Source: Haliclystus octoradiatus (Eukaryota > Cnidaria > Staurozoa > Stauromedusae > Haliclystidae). From it: DNA of 64,000 nt. The stretch spans positions 4,615,345 through 4,679,344 of the forward strand of contig OU744451.1 in NCBI GenBank assembly GCA_916610825.1, given 5' to 3'. The notes beneath the pieces are model-generated. The model saw only the letters and a program-made list of their open reading frames with translations. It made no database searches and had not been told where the DNA came from. The first letter of the stretch is position 1. Every line of letters begins with the position of its first letter. Of this stretch, positions 1 through 10,719 are shown piece by piece. The position numbers and the translations under genes are program-made.

Positions 1-940
1 TACTTTGAGTTATAAAATTGAAGACAATAAACGTTGAATCCAACTCAGAAACCAGTATATAACATATGAGAGGTATATGAACTGACCACTTATATGCAAG
101 TGGCCTATATATAGGGTACCGTTGATTCAAATAGAAAATACGATTTTCTGAGACAATTCAAAGCCCGTGGTCATTGTATATAGGTGGCTGCTGTATAAGA
201 GTGACCTCAATAACAGGTTTACTTGAGGATATGATTTATTCATTGTAGGTGATAGCAATTGAATCTTATGAAATTTGTTTTTATTGAAATGTTGTAAACA
301 GAAACAATAGGAAATAGAATTTATGAGGCAGTAACCATGACAACCACTTAACAATATCTGAACATTTTCAGCATTGATTCTATAACATATGACTTCACAT
401 CTGAAGAAGACTGGTTACTATGACACATGACTTTCTTTTCGATTTCAAATTTTATGATTTGCATTTGAAAATTTATTTTGAAAAGCAAAGAAGATATCAC
501 AGTGGTTGTTCAAACTCTAAGCTGTAGACAATTAAGCTTTGATTATTTGGCATCTAGTTATTGGTATGAAATTTTGTCAATTAGTACAATGGATATTGCT
601 TGTGAGTAATATTGGAGTATTAATACAGAAGGAATGTTACGGAACATCTGCCCGTTTACGGTCTTGGCTATTACGCGTGTGAACTTGGGCAGGTAACTGG
701 AACCTGCCCGGAGACAATTTGGTCAGCTTTAAAACGAGGCCGTTCTTGCGAACGGACGTTATGACTGGTAACCGAAAAAAAGATGTCAATTTAATTCAAG
801 GTAAGGTTGATTAAAGGTTATGTTATTTACAATAGTAGGCTATATGCGTTATATCTTCTATAACCATTATTATTATTTCAAACAACTGAATAGTCAATTT
901 ATAAAATTATTGATTTATAATTGATGACTAGATTAATAAA
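1..940. other. AT-rich DNA, no gene recognised
   Basis: No coding pattern or known repeat is recognised here. The only local structure is a short GC-richer patch at about 650-770 with two small hairpins, GGGCAGGT/ACCTGCCC around 689-711 and CCGTTC/GAACGG around 749-763. The small open frames are not convincing. Confidence 0.5.
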
Positions 941-977
941 CAAAATGAATCAAAAACGAGACATACTGTTCTCGCTG

Positions 978-1106
978 CTTGTGTAGGTATAGTGTGCTCA
1001 ATGATAAATATCAGTAGCGAAAACAATATGTCTCTTTTTTGACTCGTTTTAGTTATTAATCTATTTTAGCTCTGATATTTATCATTGAGCACTATACCTA
1101 CATAAG
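978..1106. repeat. MITE-like hairpin with 35-37 bp arms
   Basis: The left arm (978-1014) and right arm (1072-1106) are reverse complements apart from one mismatch and a 2-base indel, and are separated by a 57-base loop. Just outside and inside the arms there is further inverted similarity (a GAGACATA / TATGTCTC pair near 958-966 and 1027-1034), so the whole 940-1110 stretch is a nested foldback. It holds no open frame. It is probably a non-autonomous DNA transposon remnant, but I could not define target duplications. Confidence 0.7.
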
Positions 1107-1439
1107 TGTGGACAACTTTACATTTTTTATCGAATTGATGACCATGTTGAACTGCAACCTAAGTCTAGGCTAAGCTATTTTATCTTCAGTAATAAATCAG
1201 TAAAAATTTGCCAACGTAGGCCTCTGTCCTATACTTGGGCATAATATATAGCTAGGCATATATATTTGAAGCATAGCATATTATAAAGTTAGTTACAGGA
1301 ATTTATTTGGCAGTTCTGCACATAATTCACACATCCAGCCTTGAAGCCAATGGCTCTGGCTGAATCAGTCACCTTTTATTTTACTGAAATTTGACAATTT
1401 CTGTGAAAATCTGTTTACAAACACAGCATTATGTTATTG
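1107..1439. other. Non-coding, nothing recognised
   Basis: AT-rich stretch between the hairpin and the LINE remnant. I see no open frame with family resemblance and no repeat structure. Confidence 0.4.
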
Positions 1440-2580
1440 GATTAACATTCGTTGCTTGCAATCCGCATGAACAGAATATCAAAATATGGTTTTGATGTGA
1501 TTGAATTTGAATGGATGACCAATTTCCTGTCTAATAGGAGGCATGCAGTTTCATTTGATGGAGCTTTATCTAGTTTTTGTGAAATATTCTGTGGAGTACC
1601 GCAAGGTAGTATTCTCGGGCTCCTGTTATTCTTGACTTTCATAGATGATTTAGCCAATTCAACAAAATTTCAAGTAACCATTTTTGCTGATGACACAACT
1701 TTACAATGCCGTCCTTCGATAACAAGGAAGACCTTGAAAATGAGATAAACAATGAATAGAAATCTGTGGCGCATTGGTTTTACGAAAATCGTTTGACTGA
1801 AACATTTCTTCACTTCGAAGCATAAACCAATAATTTACAATTCTTTTTGCAAACCTCCCTTTCAGTTTGGATTGGGATTAGGGGTCACGCAAATGTTTCA
1901 CGTTTAGAGTTGTTGCAGAAAAAGGGTAGAGGATTATAATGAACGCAAAGTTTCTATCCCATGCCGAGCCGCTGATGAAATAGTTGGGTATCTTGAAATT
2001 CAAAGATTTATACAATTTAAAGGTGATTTCTTTTATGCATAGATTGTTAATTGCCAATGATTCTGTCCAATAATTTTTACTATCAATATTTAATACTTTT
2101 GAATCCAGATTCAGAAAGCTGAATGTTTTTGAAATTCCTTTTTAGTGTAACTAAAAAAAAATGCTACACTCATTACCAAATTATAGATTTCCAACACTTT
2201 GGAATGGTTTCACTTATGCCTTTCCTAAAATTTTATATTCATCGTCTAATACTTTCATCAACTATATTCGAAAAAACATTATAAATTCCTATTCCATTTG
2301 CATTTACAAAGACTGCTACGTATGCTGTTAAATTGTATTTTTTTTTTATTATTATGTTAACTTCTTAATTACAATTAACTTTGGATTTTCTTCTAGTTTA
2401 ACTTTACCAATTTTGTTTAAACCATGTTTTGTTGTCATTCATAAACTCTATAGCGTCTCTCAATAAACAAGCAAATTTTGCTTACGAGATGACGTCAACC
2501 ACTGTATATCATATTTCAGTGATCAATGTCTTTAGCCTGTATATATCTTTTTATCATGTGGTTGAAATAAAATTCTATTC
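1440..2580 (+). pseudogene. CR1/L2-like LINE remnant: reverse transcriptase end and 3' UTR
   Basis: The frame at 1452-1748 reads like the palm of a CR1/L2/Jockey-type reverse transcriptase: a WMTNFLSNR region, motif B GVPQGSILG, a FIDDLAN segment and motif C FADDTTL. After that the frame decays with stops, but a C-terminal block around 2180-2330 (FPTLWN ... KDCYVC) closely resembles another remnant at 48.5 kb (LPTLWN ... KNCYVC). The 3' UTR also matches that copy: a CAATAAACAAGC block, a 6-7 bp hairpin at 2469-2483, then GATGAC and a CACTGTAT block. It ends in an ATTCT-type simple repeat near 2565-2585. There is no endonuclease part, so it is 5'-truncated and dead. The clade is inferred from motif style only. 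Confidence 0.75.
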
Positions 2581-2684
2581 TATTCTAAACTGATCCTATT
2601 GGTAAAAATATGTTTAGAATAAGTGGATTTTATATCCTATTGTTTAAATTCAGTTGTCAGTTTACATAATTAACGTTTTCTTTG

Positions 2685-3860
2685 CAGTGGCGGATCCAGG
2701 GGGGCGCGACAGGGGCAAGCGCACCCGTCAGATTTTTAAATTATTTGATGGTGCCGCGGCTGTTGTTTTGCTTTCATTCTTTACGAAAACAATAACTGAT
2801 AAACGACTTGTAAATGAAATTTCATCCTGAGTACGTCATATTTTTTCGTAGCAGATTGGAAGTAGCAGTACGATTGTTATAACAATCGTATGATTGGACA
2901 CTATACTTGAAGGAAGTGAACTTAATTTGACCAATCAACGACACTGATTTCGCTACCGCGGAAGTAGAGCATCCAATAGATTGCTTTGATTTCGCTCCCC
3001 TCAGATGACGTAGCCTTCAAAGAATTTAGCTATGAACCAATGATAATGCTCTATTTCACATTCCTGACATAGTTCGCCCCCCTCGGCACCCGTGAATAAC
3101 AAAGCTTGTCTTGCTAACTGTCCTGCTTGTACTTTTTTTTCTCTTTTTGTTATTTTTAAACCCTTGAATCAGTCATCGTCATCTAGCCTCCATTTGTTAA
3201 CTTAATCACAAATGGCGCTTAGCGAAGGATTAAATTCATAATCATTGTTGGAAGTTAAACAAATTTAAATGGTGATCTTTCTCAAGATAAAACTGAAGCA
3301 GTTTGAAAACATATACTCCAAGGAGATTATTTCACATGAGTTCATGGCGTCACTTTATTTGAACGATGCTGGTAGGAGTTTGTGAATGTTCAGAGTTGCA
3401 GTTTGCATCGTCAGAGAGCAAACTTATAAACTCATAAGGTCATCTCAAATTTGGTGGAAACTTATCTTGGTATCATGATTTACGAGGCATCCTTATCCAA
3501 ACTCCGGAAATACTAAACAAGACAAATGTTCTTCTCTCTCCAGGGTACATTGTTTAAAGTTGTATTTACTATTTTCTTACAAATGCTGATATATTTAACT
3601 TGAATACAGTATATACTTGTTTTTCTTGGTTACAACATTTTTGTCGCTGTAAATTTGGAATAACTATGAGATAGACCATACTTTGTAGCTACTTGAAAGT
3701 CCGATTTGGATATGCAAAAACGATGCTACAGACATCCTAAGAGGTTTTAAATTTCAAAAATTTCCCCCCCGTGCCCCCGGGACCCCCTACATACACGGGG
3801 CTTCGCCCCTCGACCCCGGAATCCTTGCTCCCCTCACATTTTTGGCTGGATCCGCCCCTG
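2685..3860. mobile_element. Non-autonomous hAT-like DNA transposon
   Basis: The element begins CAGTGGCGGATCCAG and ends CTGGATCCGCCCCTG, a 15-bp terminal inverted repeat with one mismatch. It is flanked on both sides by the perfect 8-bp direct repeat TTTCTTTG (2677-2684 and 3861-3868). Eight-base target duplications and CAG...CTG termini are characteristic of the hAT superfamily. The 1,176-bp interior has no transposase frame, so it must be mobilised in trans. GC-rich subterminal stretches at both ends contrast with the AT-rich surroundings. Confidence 0.88.
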
Positions 3861-3999
3861 TTTCTTTGTATTACTTTAGTTTCGGTTTTGTATTAAATTA
3901 TGTTCGTAGTTTATTGCATGGAAATATGAATTCTGTATAACAAAACCCCAGTTAGTTGGAGCAAGGTACTGAGAAGTTCCATTTATTATCAATGGCTAT

Positions 4000-4246
4000 A
4001 GGGGTGGCACCAGAATTTCCCCGACGAGGGGGCTGCCATCCCCGACAGGGGGCTATGCAAAATTTCCATGTTACATAGAAACAATTTGGCAATAGTCTTT
4101 AATACTGGAATGGAGCTAATTCCTATTGTTTTTTACAAAATATGTTAAAAAAATTCCCACACCGAAAATTTAGTTTTCCCCGACAGGGGGGTTGAGCATC
4201 CCTGACGAGAGGCTGTAGCCCCCTGCCCCCCTCTGGTGCCACACCT
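4000..4246. repeat. Small GC-rich element with inverted ends
   Basis: The left end GGGGTGGCACCAGA (about 4002) and right end TCTGGTGCCACACC (about 4232-4245) are near-perfect inverted repeats. The interior has repeated CCCCGACAGGGGG-type palindromic blocks. It looks like a MITE or a fragment of one. The LINE to the right inserted exactly at its right edge, so its original right flank now lies beyond 9180. I could not settle its target duplication; a GGCTATA block occurs at about 3995-4001 and 9185-9191. Confidence 0.45.
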
Positions 4247-4271
4247 AGTAGTAGTAGTATAGACAGTCACA

Positions 4272-6979
4272 TTATAGGAATGTGCCGTCCCTCTTACGCC
4301 TTACATATTTGCTACATAAAGAACGCCACAAAACACGGTCAGACATAGCTGACAAAGAAACTTTTAAATAACACAATTCACGATACAAAACATTATGAAA
4401 AGATACTACTCTACCATAGCCCCGTCGAAGCATCTCCTTCGGTTGCCAATGAAGGATGTCATGCAGCGGTTGAGGGGCATACGTCTTTGATCTTTCGATG
4501 TGACCTAAAAAAGACATCTGACGTTGGTGAGCAATAGCAGAGGCAGAAGGGGAAAGTTTCCTAAGTTTAGCAGTAGACAGTAAGTTGGGCCAATGTACTC
4601 CTAAAGCATGCCGAAGCATGGCGTCATAAGCTGAGTCAAGTCGGGTCAATAGTGAGGTTGATAGAACCCACGTTTCAGAAGCATATAATAGAACAGGTTC
4701 TATCGTGTGTCTGAACAGTCTTAACTTAACGTCAGTGTTGACATCGGACGCCCAGAATTTATTCAGACCTCTAATGGCTGCCCAAGCCTGGCCTCTACGT
4801 TGTGTTAGATCATCTGAAGAAGATGGAAGTACAGAACCTAGGTACTTGAACGAATCTACACGTTCTATGTCACCATTAGATGTAGCAAGGTGTGCCTGTT
4901 TTATGCCTAAAGCAATAAATTTCGTCTTAGTCGTGTTAATTGTCAAGCCTACCGTTTTACCAACCCGTTCAACTTCATCAAGAAGCTGTTGTGCTTCAGA
5001 TATGCTATTTGTTAAGATAGCAATATCGTCAACAAATGAGAGGTCCGATACGCTGCGCTCTGGATGACGTGAAGACCTACGACGATCAAGGATAAATCCG
5101 GAAGAGTCAGGACATGAAATACGAAAAACATAATCGATAAATAGTGTAAATAAAAAAGGGGACAATGTGTCACCCTGTAGTACGCCACAAGCTGTCGGGA
5201 AATCATCAGTATCACCATAGTGAGTTCTAACAAAAGCCGAAGTAGAAGAATAAAAGGACATAATAGCATCGATAAGAACAATAGGTACATTATAGAAATC
5301 TAATATTTCTGGGATTCTGCATCTTAACACAGAGTCAAAGGCCTTTTTGAAGTCAATAAAAATTGCAACAATGTCTTTTTGATGAGTCCTACAGCCTTCT
5401 AACAATATCCTAGCTGATAGAATTTGGCCTAAGGTTGACCGGCTATTCCTGCCACCATTTTGATTGTATCTTAAATATGGGTCAATTACTGACGCCAGCC
5501 TTTTATGTAGAATCTTATTATTAGCTTTTCCTGCAGTACAACTTAAAGTGATACCCCTCTGTTGGTCTAGGTTTCTAGACGTGTTCTTGTTGACGGTGAT
5601 GACAGCAGATCTTCGCCATTGACCCGGTACTTGTTGCTCCCCTGACAAAACGGCATGTATGATGGTAAGTAGCTCATTTTGTACAAGAGGTTCTCGAAGT
5701 ACCAGGGTGGGGATTCCATCTGGTCCAGGAGACGCAAGGGGTTTCATAGAAAATAGAATAGAGCATAATTCGTCATTAGTAACAGGAGAAGTATTATAAT
5801 TGGACATATCAGGAGGGGAGAAGTTAGGCGGTGGAGCTAATTTATTTAACGATAGTAGACAGGATGGGGGATTATATAAATCATAAAAATAATTACGAAT
5901 CATACTATTTGCCTCGACAGAATCATACGCTTCAATTAATAAGGGCTTGTGGGATGGGTTCTTAAGACGCCTTATCTCTTTCCATGCTATACAATGCTTA
6001 TTACTATTACTAGCCGTTTTTACCGCTAAAATTATAGCGTTTAATTCACGCTCGATTAGGGCGTTATGAGCGGCAGCGAGATCTATTGTTTTTTGATCAA
6101 CAATAGATTGTAAAAGACTGATATTGTGTATAGTAGGAGAACAATCACGTAATTGTTTTTTGGCAAGTTTCAATTCATATCTTACCTGTGTGATCATTGC
6201 GTCACTGTCCCAAGAGACGCGTGACCATTGTCTTTTCTTCCGCGGCAAAACGGTCTCGGCTGCTTTGATGATGGCTGAGGAAAGAATGGAGAAATCACCT
6301 CTTGTGGGTTGTCCAACAAGAGAATTCTCAAGACAGTCGTTAAACGCTTGTGAAAACTCTGCCAGACTTTCCCAACAAAGGGATGACCCTGCCTTTCCTT
6401 TGCAGTACCGGATGCGTTGTTTCATGCAAGAGAAAACAAGGCGATGATCAGATTGAATAGCAAATGGTGCTATAGTATCACAATCGTAAAATAAACGTGG
6501 ACAATTAGTGAGAATATAATCAAGACGTTCTTTCCGGCCTTTCGGACCAAAGAAAGTAGCACGTCTTGACAGAGGTTTACGATACAAAGAATTTAACGGA
6601 GTAAGGTCATAGATATTATTAAGATCAATTAAATAAGGGGAATTATCATTTAAATTACGTCCTACAGGGTTTAATGACAAGGGGTAACACGCATTAAAAT
6701 CACCACACAACATAATAGCATCACGGGATGGTATTTTAACTAAGATTGAAGATAACTGAGCATAGAAAAGGGAGGCCTCGATCTGTCTGACAGCAGTGGG
6801 AGAGTAAACAGAGAAAACATGTACGATACGATCAAATAATTTAACAGACAATTCTAAAATACGGGATGAATGAGACTTTACACGAACATAACGAACATCA
6901 ACACACGGATTACACATAAAACCTACACCACCAACACCATAACATTCAGCAGACGATGTAATAAATGTACATTTATTAT
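4272..6979 (-). CDS. LINE polyprotein, C-terminal part: endonuclease and reverse transcriptase
   Basis: About 900 codons of the LINE ORF downstream of the LTR-element insertion. The first third is the rest of the apurinic-type endonuclease: a CYGVGGVGF block, LCGDFNA (metal-binding Asp, Asn) and the catalytic SDHR motif. The reverse transcriptase follows with PGPDGIP, motif A AIFIDFKKAFDS, motif B GVLQGDTLSPFLF, motif C LSFVDDIAIL and thumb-region blocks FKYLGS and LLYASETW. It would nick target DNA and copy the LINE RNA by target-primed reverse transcription. All catalytic Asp residues are present and the frame is intact. It is nevertheless inactive as it stands, because the endonuclease N-terminus is separated from it by the LTR element. 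The first residues of the open frame upstream of 6979 are LTR sequence, not LINE. Confidence 0.85.
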
Positions 6980-7266
6980 TGATGAGAACTGTAGAATTGT
7001 ATTGAAGAAATAATAATAACAACGTAGGTTGAATTGATTTGTATATTTCTTCTTATGAATAATAATATTAATTCCAAGTTGACATGTTGATAGTAGACTG
7101 TACATTCAGTTCTCATAGTTTCATAGTTTTCATTTACTGTATTTATAGTGTTTAGATAAATGCTAGAAGCTGCTAGATCATGCATGGTCATTGTGAGTCA
7201 TGCGGGGAGTCATGTAGGTTCTCCTATGTTCTAGAATGTTCTAGATGGTTCAGGAAGGTTCCTACA
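6980..7266 (-). repeat. 3' LTR of the TRIM-like element
   Basis: 287 bp, TG...CA, reading on the minus strand. It carries the same nine-unit heat-shock-element array (7218-7262) and TATA box (7139-7148) as the 5' LTR. Confidence 0.9.
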
Positions 7267-7269
7267 TAA

Positions 7270-7280
7270 CTCCCCCCGCC
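7270..7280 (-). other. Polypurine tract of the TRIM-like element
   Basis: Minus-strand GGCGGGGGGAG followed by TTA and then the 3' LTR. This is the expected position and composition for the plus-strand primer of an LTR retroelement. Confidence 0.75.
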
Positions 7281-7620
7281 AGATGGCGGAGCCATAAATA
7301 AAGGTGCATGATATAGGCTAAAAATGAGAAAGATTAATGCTTTAATATATGCTAAATTGTAAATAATAAATGTATGTAAATATAAATGTAAGTAATTATG
7401 GTATAGTAGAAGAAGCTATTAATGAAGGTTTTAGATATGCTTATAGACTAATTGCATAACAGTTAATGAGAAAATTCATTACAATTTTGGTGCATACCAA
7501 TTTGTTTAATTGCTTTGGATTTCCAGAAAAAGAAATTTTCATACAAGTGTTATATTTGGTTTAATTTCAGTTTCTTCTATGAGCTTGGTAATCTTCAATG
7601 TTTCTTTTATAGTCATATTT

Positions 7621-8162
7621 TTTGCTTGTGAGTTTGATGAATTCAGTATTTTCTTGAGTTGTTGCTTATTCTTGTGTGCTTGATTAATTCAGTATTTTCT
7701 TGAGTTGTTGCTTATTCTTGTGTGTTTGATGAATTCAGTATTTTCTTGAGTTGTTGCTTATTCTTGTGTGTTTAATTTTAAACTCTGTTGTGTGTTCTAG
7801 TGTGTTTCTTAGTTCGTTTAGTATTCTTAGTGTGTTCATTGTGTTTCAATGTTCTTAGTTGAATGTTGAATGTTTCAATATTTAAAAGTTTTATGATGTT
7901 GGAATGTCCAATGTTTAGTGTTCAATATTTAAAAGTTCCAAAATGTTGGAATGTTCAATGGCTTATGTTCAGTATTTTAAAATCTTACTTTTTTAGTTCA
8001 GTCTCTTCAGTTTTGGGTAATCCAATTCCTTGTGTTCAGTTCCATTTCTTGTGTTTATTTCCATTTCTCGTGTGTAGTTCCATAGTTCCACTCTTGTGTT
8101 TATAGTTCCATTTCTTGTGTTTAGTTCCATTTCTTGTGTTTAGTTCCATTTCTTGTGTTTTC
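7621..8162. repeat. Internal tandem repeats of the TRIM-like element
   Basis: About three copies of a unit of roughly 50 bp containing GAATTCAGTATTTTCTTGAG lie at 7630-7770. A run of TTCCATTTCTTGTGTTTAG-type units lies at about 8035-8160. No frame is open across them. Such low-complexity interiors are usual in non-autonomous LTR elements. Confidence 0.7.
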
Positions 8163-8348
8163 TGCGTATTTTGATTAGTTACGTAAAATGCCATTGTTCT
8201 TCAGTGTGGAAATCAATCTAGTTATATTGTTTTGATGCCGCGGTCGTGAATAAAATGTTGTGTTCAATTCCATGTTGTAATAAAATACTTTCAGATTTTA
8301 AATTGTGTTGTAAAGTCTTGAAGATTATTCATAATTAGTTGTTATTGT

Positions 8349-8397
8349 AATTCGACGGACCAATTGATGAGTTGTTCTTATAATTCGACGGACCAAT
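8349..8397 (-). other. Primer binding site, tandemly duplicated
   Basis: The minus-strand TGGTCCGTCGAATTA (8381-8395) starts two bases from the 5' LTR edge and would pair with a tRNA 3' end finishing CGACGGACCA. A second copy of the same block, plus the first LTR bases (TTGATGAG), sits 33 bp further inside (about 8349-8381). This is a tandem duplication that includes the LTR/PBS boundary. I cannot assign the tRNA species. Confidence 0.7.
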
Positions 8398-8556
8398 TGA
8401 TGAGAACTGTAGAATTGTATTGAAGAAATAATAATAACAACGTAGGTTGAATTGATTTGTATATTTCTTCTTATGAATAATAATATTAATTCCAAGTTGA
8501 CATGTTGATAGTAGACTGTACATTCAGTTCTCATAGTTTCATAGTTTTCATTTACT

Positions 8557-8566
8557 GTATTTATAG
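8557..8566 (-). promoter_or_regulatory. TATA box in the 5' LTR
   Basis: Minus-strand CTATAAATAC, about 70 bp downstream of the heat-shock-element array. The same sequence is at 7139-7148 in the 3' LTR. Confidence 0.6.
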
Positions 8567-8635
8567 TGTTTAGATAAATGCTAGAAGCTGCTAGATCATG
8601 CATGGTCATTGTGAGTCATGCGGGGAGTCATGTAG

Positions 8636-8680
8636 GTTCTCCTATGTTCTAGAATGTTCTAGATGGTTCAGGAAGGTTCC
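8636..8680 (-). promoter_or_regulatory. Heat-shock element array at the start of the LTR
   Basis: Read on the minus strand, 45 bases form nine contiguous 5-bp units alternating nGAAn and nTTCn. Seven of nine match exactly and the two others keep the phase. The best core is AGAACATTCTAGAAC, a perfect three-unit heat-shock element. HSF trimers bind such alternating pentamers. The copy in the other LTR is at 7218-7262. That the array makes transcription heat-inducible is inference. Confidence 0.75.
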
Positions 8681-8688
8681 TACATTAT

Positions 8689-9167
8689 CTAAATCAACAT
8701 AACGAATAGGTTCATCGTGGATAATACGATGTTCCTGAACAGCAACAAACAAAAAATTTAACTTACGTGTGAGTGTAGCTAACTCTTTCTGTCGCCACGG
8801 ACACTTCAGGGTTCTGGAGTTGAACGTAGCAATACGATTAGGCGTAGAGGGTCTTTTCGCTGAAGGAGATAATGTGCTATCTCCATTTGGAACTCGATTG
8901 CGAGATCGCAGTTCTGATCCAATAAAACTTGAAGCATTCGGTTTGTGACGATTTCTGTTTCTATTACGATGTTCGGAGTTACGCTTTCTTCTTGCAGCAA
9001 GTGCTTTCTGAGAACGGAAACCTCGTCGACAAAACCTTGGCTTAAGTTTTAATTGGGGAGGTGGAATGATGGTAATTTTATGGCTACCGCAGCAACTAAT
9101 AAAAGTGCGCGTAAAGGCCAATAAAACTTCAAACAGAAACCGCGCGCCGAAACACGTCCGTTCTTGA
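8689..9167 (-). CDS. LINE polyprotein, N-terminal part, cut off by the LTR element
   Basis: About 160 codons. A basic Arg/Asn-rich leader (RKRNSEHRNRNRNRHK) is followed by the start of the endonuclease: IATFNSRTLK and the conserved VAVQEHR, whose Glu is a metal ligand. The frame runs into the LTR element just after YVDLDN and resumes at 6979 with KCTFI. No ATG lies inside the element; the nearest upstream one (9223) is beyond the 13-bp target duplication. It belongs to the same ORF as 4272-6979. Confidence 0.8.
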
Positions 9168-9180
9168 TGGTGCCACACCT

Positions 9181-10121
9181 GGCCGGCTATATATTGTGAG
9201 ACACCGTTATGCAGAAGCTGCACCGAAGGTATGAAGAATAATTATACTCTGAACACACTGTATATTTACATTATTGAATATTATTGTATTGAATATTATT
9301 ATCATTATTGTTTCTCATTTATAAAAAAACATTTTAATAATCTCAAATATCAGAATTTGTTATTGATGTGTTGACTATGTCGACGATCGTTACAGCGAAA
9401 AACATTCAATCTATGAATGGTGAATACTGAATAGAGTCAATGTTCATCTACACTTTTCTTGTCATATGTTATGACAATATTCCAGGACAGTGTAAAATAT
9501 GGTGATAATGAGAAGTGTTGGAGTCACATTCTTTGTATACAGTTTGATAATGGCTAATGGTAGGACTGATCAAGCCAAAGTTTATGATGGAAACTATGAA
9601 TTGATATGCATGTCATGATATGGTTATTATGATGATTTCTAAACTTCTACCAGGTCATCTTATCAATTGATGAAAGAAATGCGCCATTTCCAATTGAATT
9701 CTGGCATTTAAGCGATTTCTTTTTAACAGTTATATTTGACAAAATGTAAAACGACTTGAGAGGTGGTCTGTAAATGATAGTGTCTGAGAAACAAGAAATG
9801 TAAAAGAGAATTGGAAGAGGATGGTGTCTATATCGCAGGGCTTTTTTCATAAACCTTGACTTAATACTATTGATTTGAATTTTATGGAGGGCTTTGAAAA
9901 ATGGATCTATGATTTGAATACCATAACAACTAAGTGGTGCAATCTTCATGTCAAATATTTAAAACTCAACTTTGAAGGATGAAGATGTTGTAAAACATTT
10001 ATTGATATTGATGCTACTGATGATACTTTTTATTTGAATGTGTTTATGAAATGATAGAGATATCTGAAGCGTTACCCCTAGGTAGGTCTATATTCTTTAA
10101 CATGATCCTTTTGTTTCTTAT
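9181..10121. other. Intergenic DNA, nothing recognised
   Basis: AT-rich, with an ATTATT-rich patch at about 9270-9310. The largest open frame (9647-9949, minus) has no family resemblance that I recognise. Confidence 0.4.

Positions 10122-10719
<598 letters not shown>

Larger units (their letters stand above)
6980..8684 (-). mobile_element. TRIM-like non-autonomous LTR retrotransposon
   Basis: Two directly repeated 287-bp termini (6980-7266 and 8398-8684) show no difference by eye. Each starts TG and ends CA, and the element is flanked by the 4-bp duplication TTAT (6976-6979 and 8685-8688). Orientation is set by a primer-binding-site-like TGGTCCGTCGAATTA two bases inside the right LTR and a purine tract GGCGGGGGGAG just before the left LTR, both reading on the minus strand. 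The 1,131-bp interior has no gag or pol frame, so it depends on another element's proteins, as TRIMs do. Removing it rejoins the LINE endonuclease in frame. Identical LTRs imply recent insertion. A 4-bp duplication is compatible with Gypsy- or BEL-type integrases. Confidence 0.9.
8398..8684 (-). repeat. 5' LTR of the TRIM-like element
   Basis: 287 bp, TG...CA, matching the 3' LTR along its whole length by eye. In the direction of transcription it begins within a few bases with the heat-shock-element array, followed about 70 bp later by a TATA box CTATAAATAC, so promoter signals lie in the expected U3 order. Confidence 0.9.
4247..9167 (-). mobile_element. RTE-like LINE retrotransposon, split by an LTR element
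   Basis: On the minus strand the element runs from 9167 to 4247, about 3.2 kb once the 1,705-bp LTR element and one TTAT copy are removed. It is bounded by a perfect 13-bp direct repeat TGGTGCCACACCT (4234-4246 and 9168-9180) and ends in an ACT-type simple repeat directly after a very short 3' UTR. Size, single ORF, tiny 3' UTR and simple-repeat tail are RTE-like; the clade is inferred. The ORF of about 1,060 codons is open across the empty-site junction. I see no in-frame ATG between 9167 and the endonuclease domain, so the copy is slightly 5'-truncated or starts translation unconventionally. A decayed second copy lies at 52.7-53.7 kb. Confidence 0.85.

Noticed and set aside
5012-5290. Additional frame within the LINE (MYLLFLSML...)
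   Set aside because: It is a shifted-frame shadow of the reverse transcriptase; the same shadow appears in the remnant at 52.9 kb because the DNA is homologous.
7863-8105. Small open frame inside the TRIM-like element as a gag remnant
   Set aside because: It is a translation of T-rich tandem repeats on the strand opposite to the element and shows no nucleocapsid or capsid motif.
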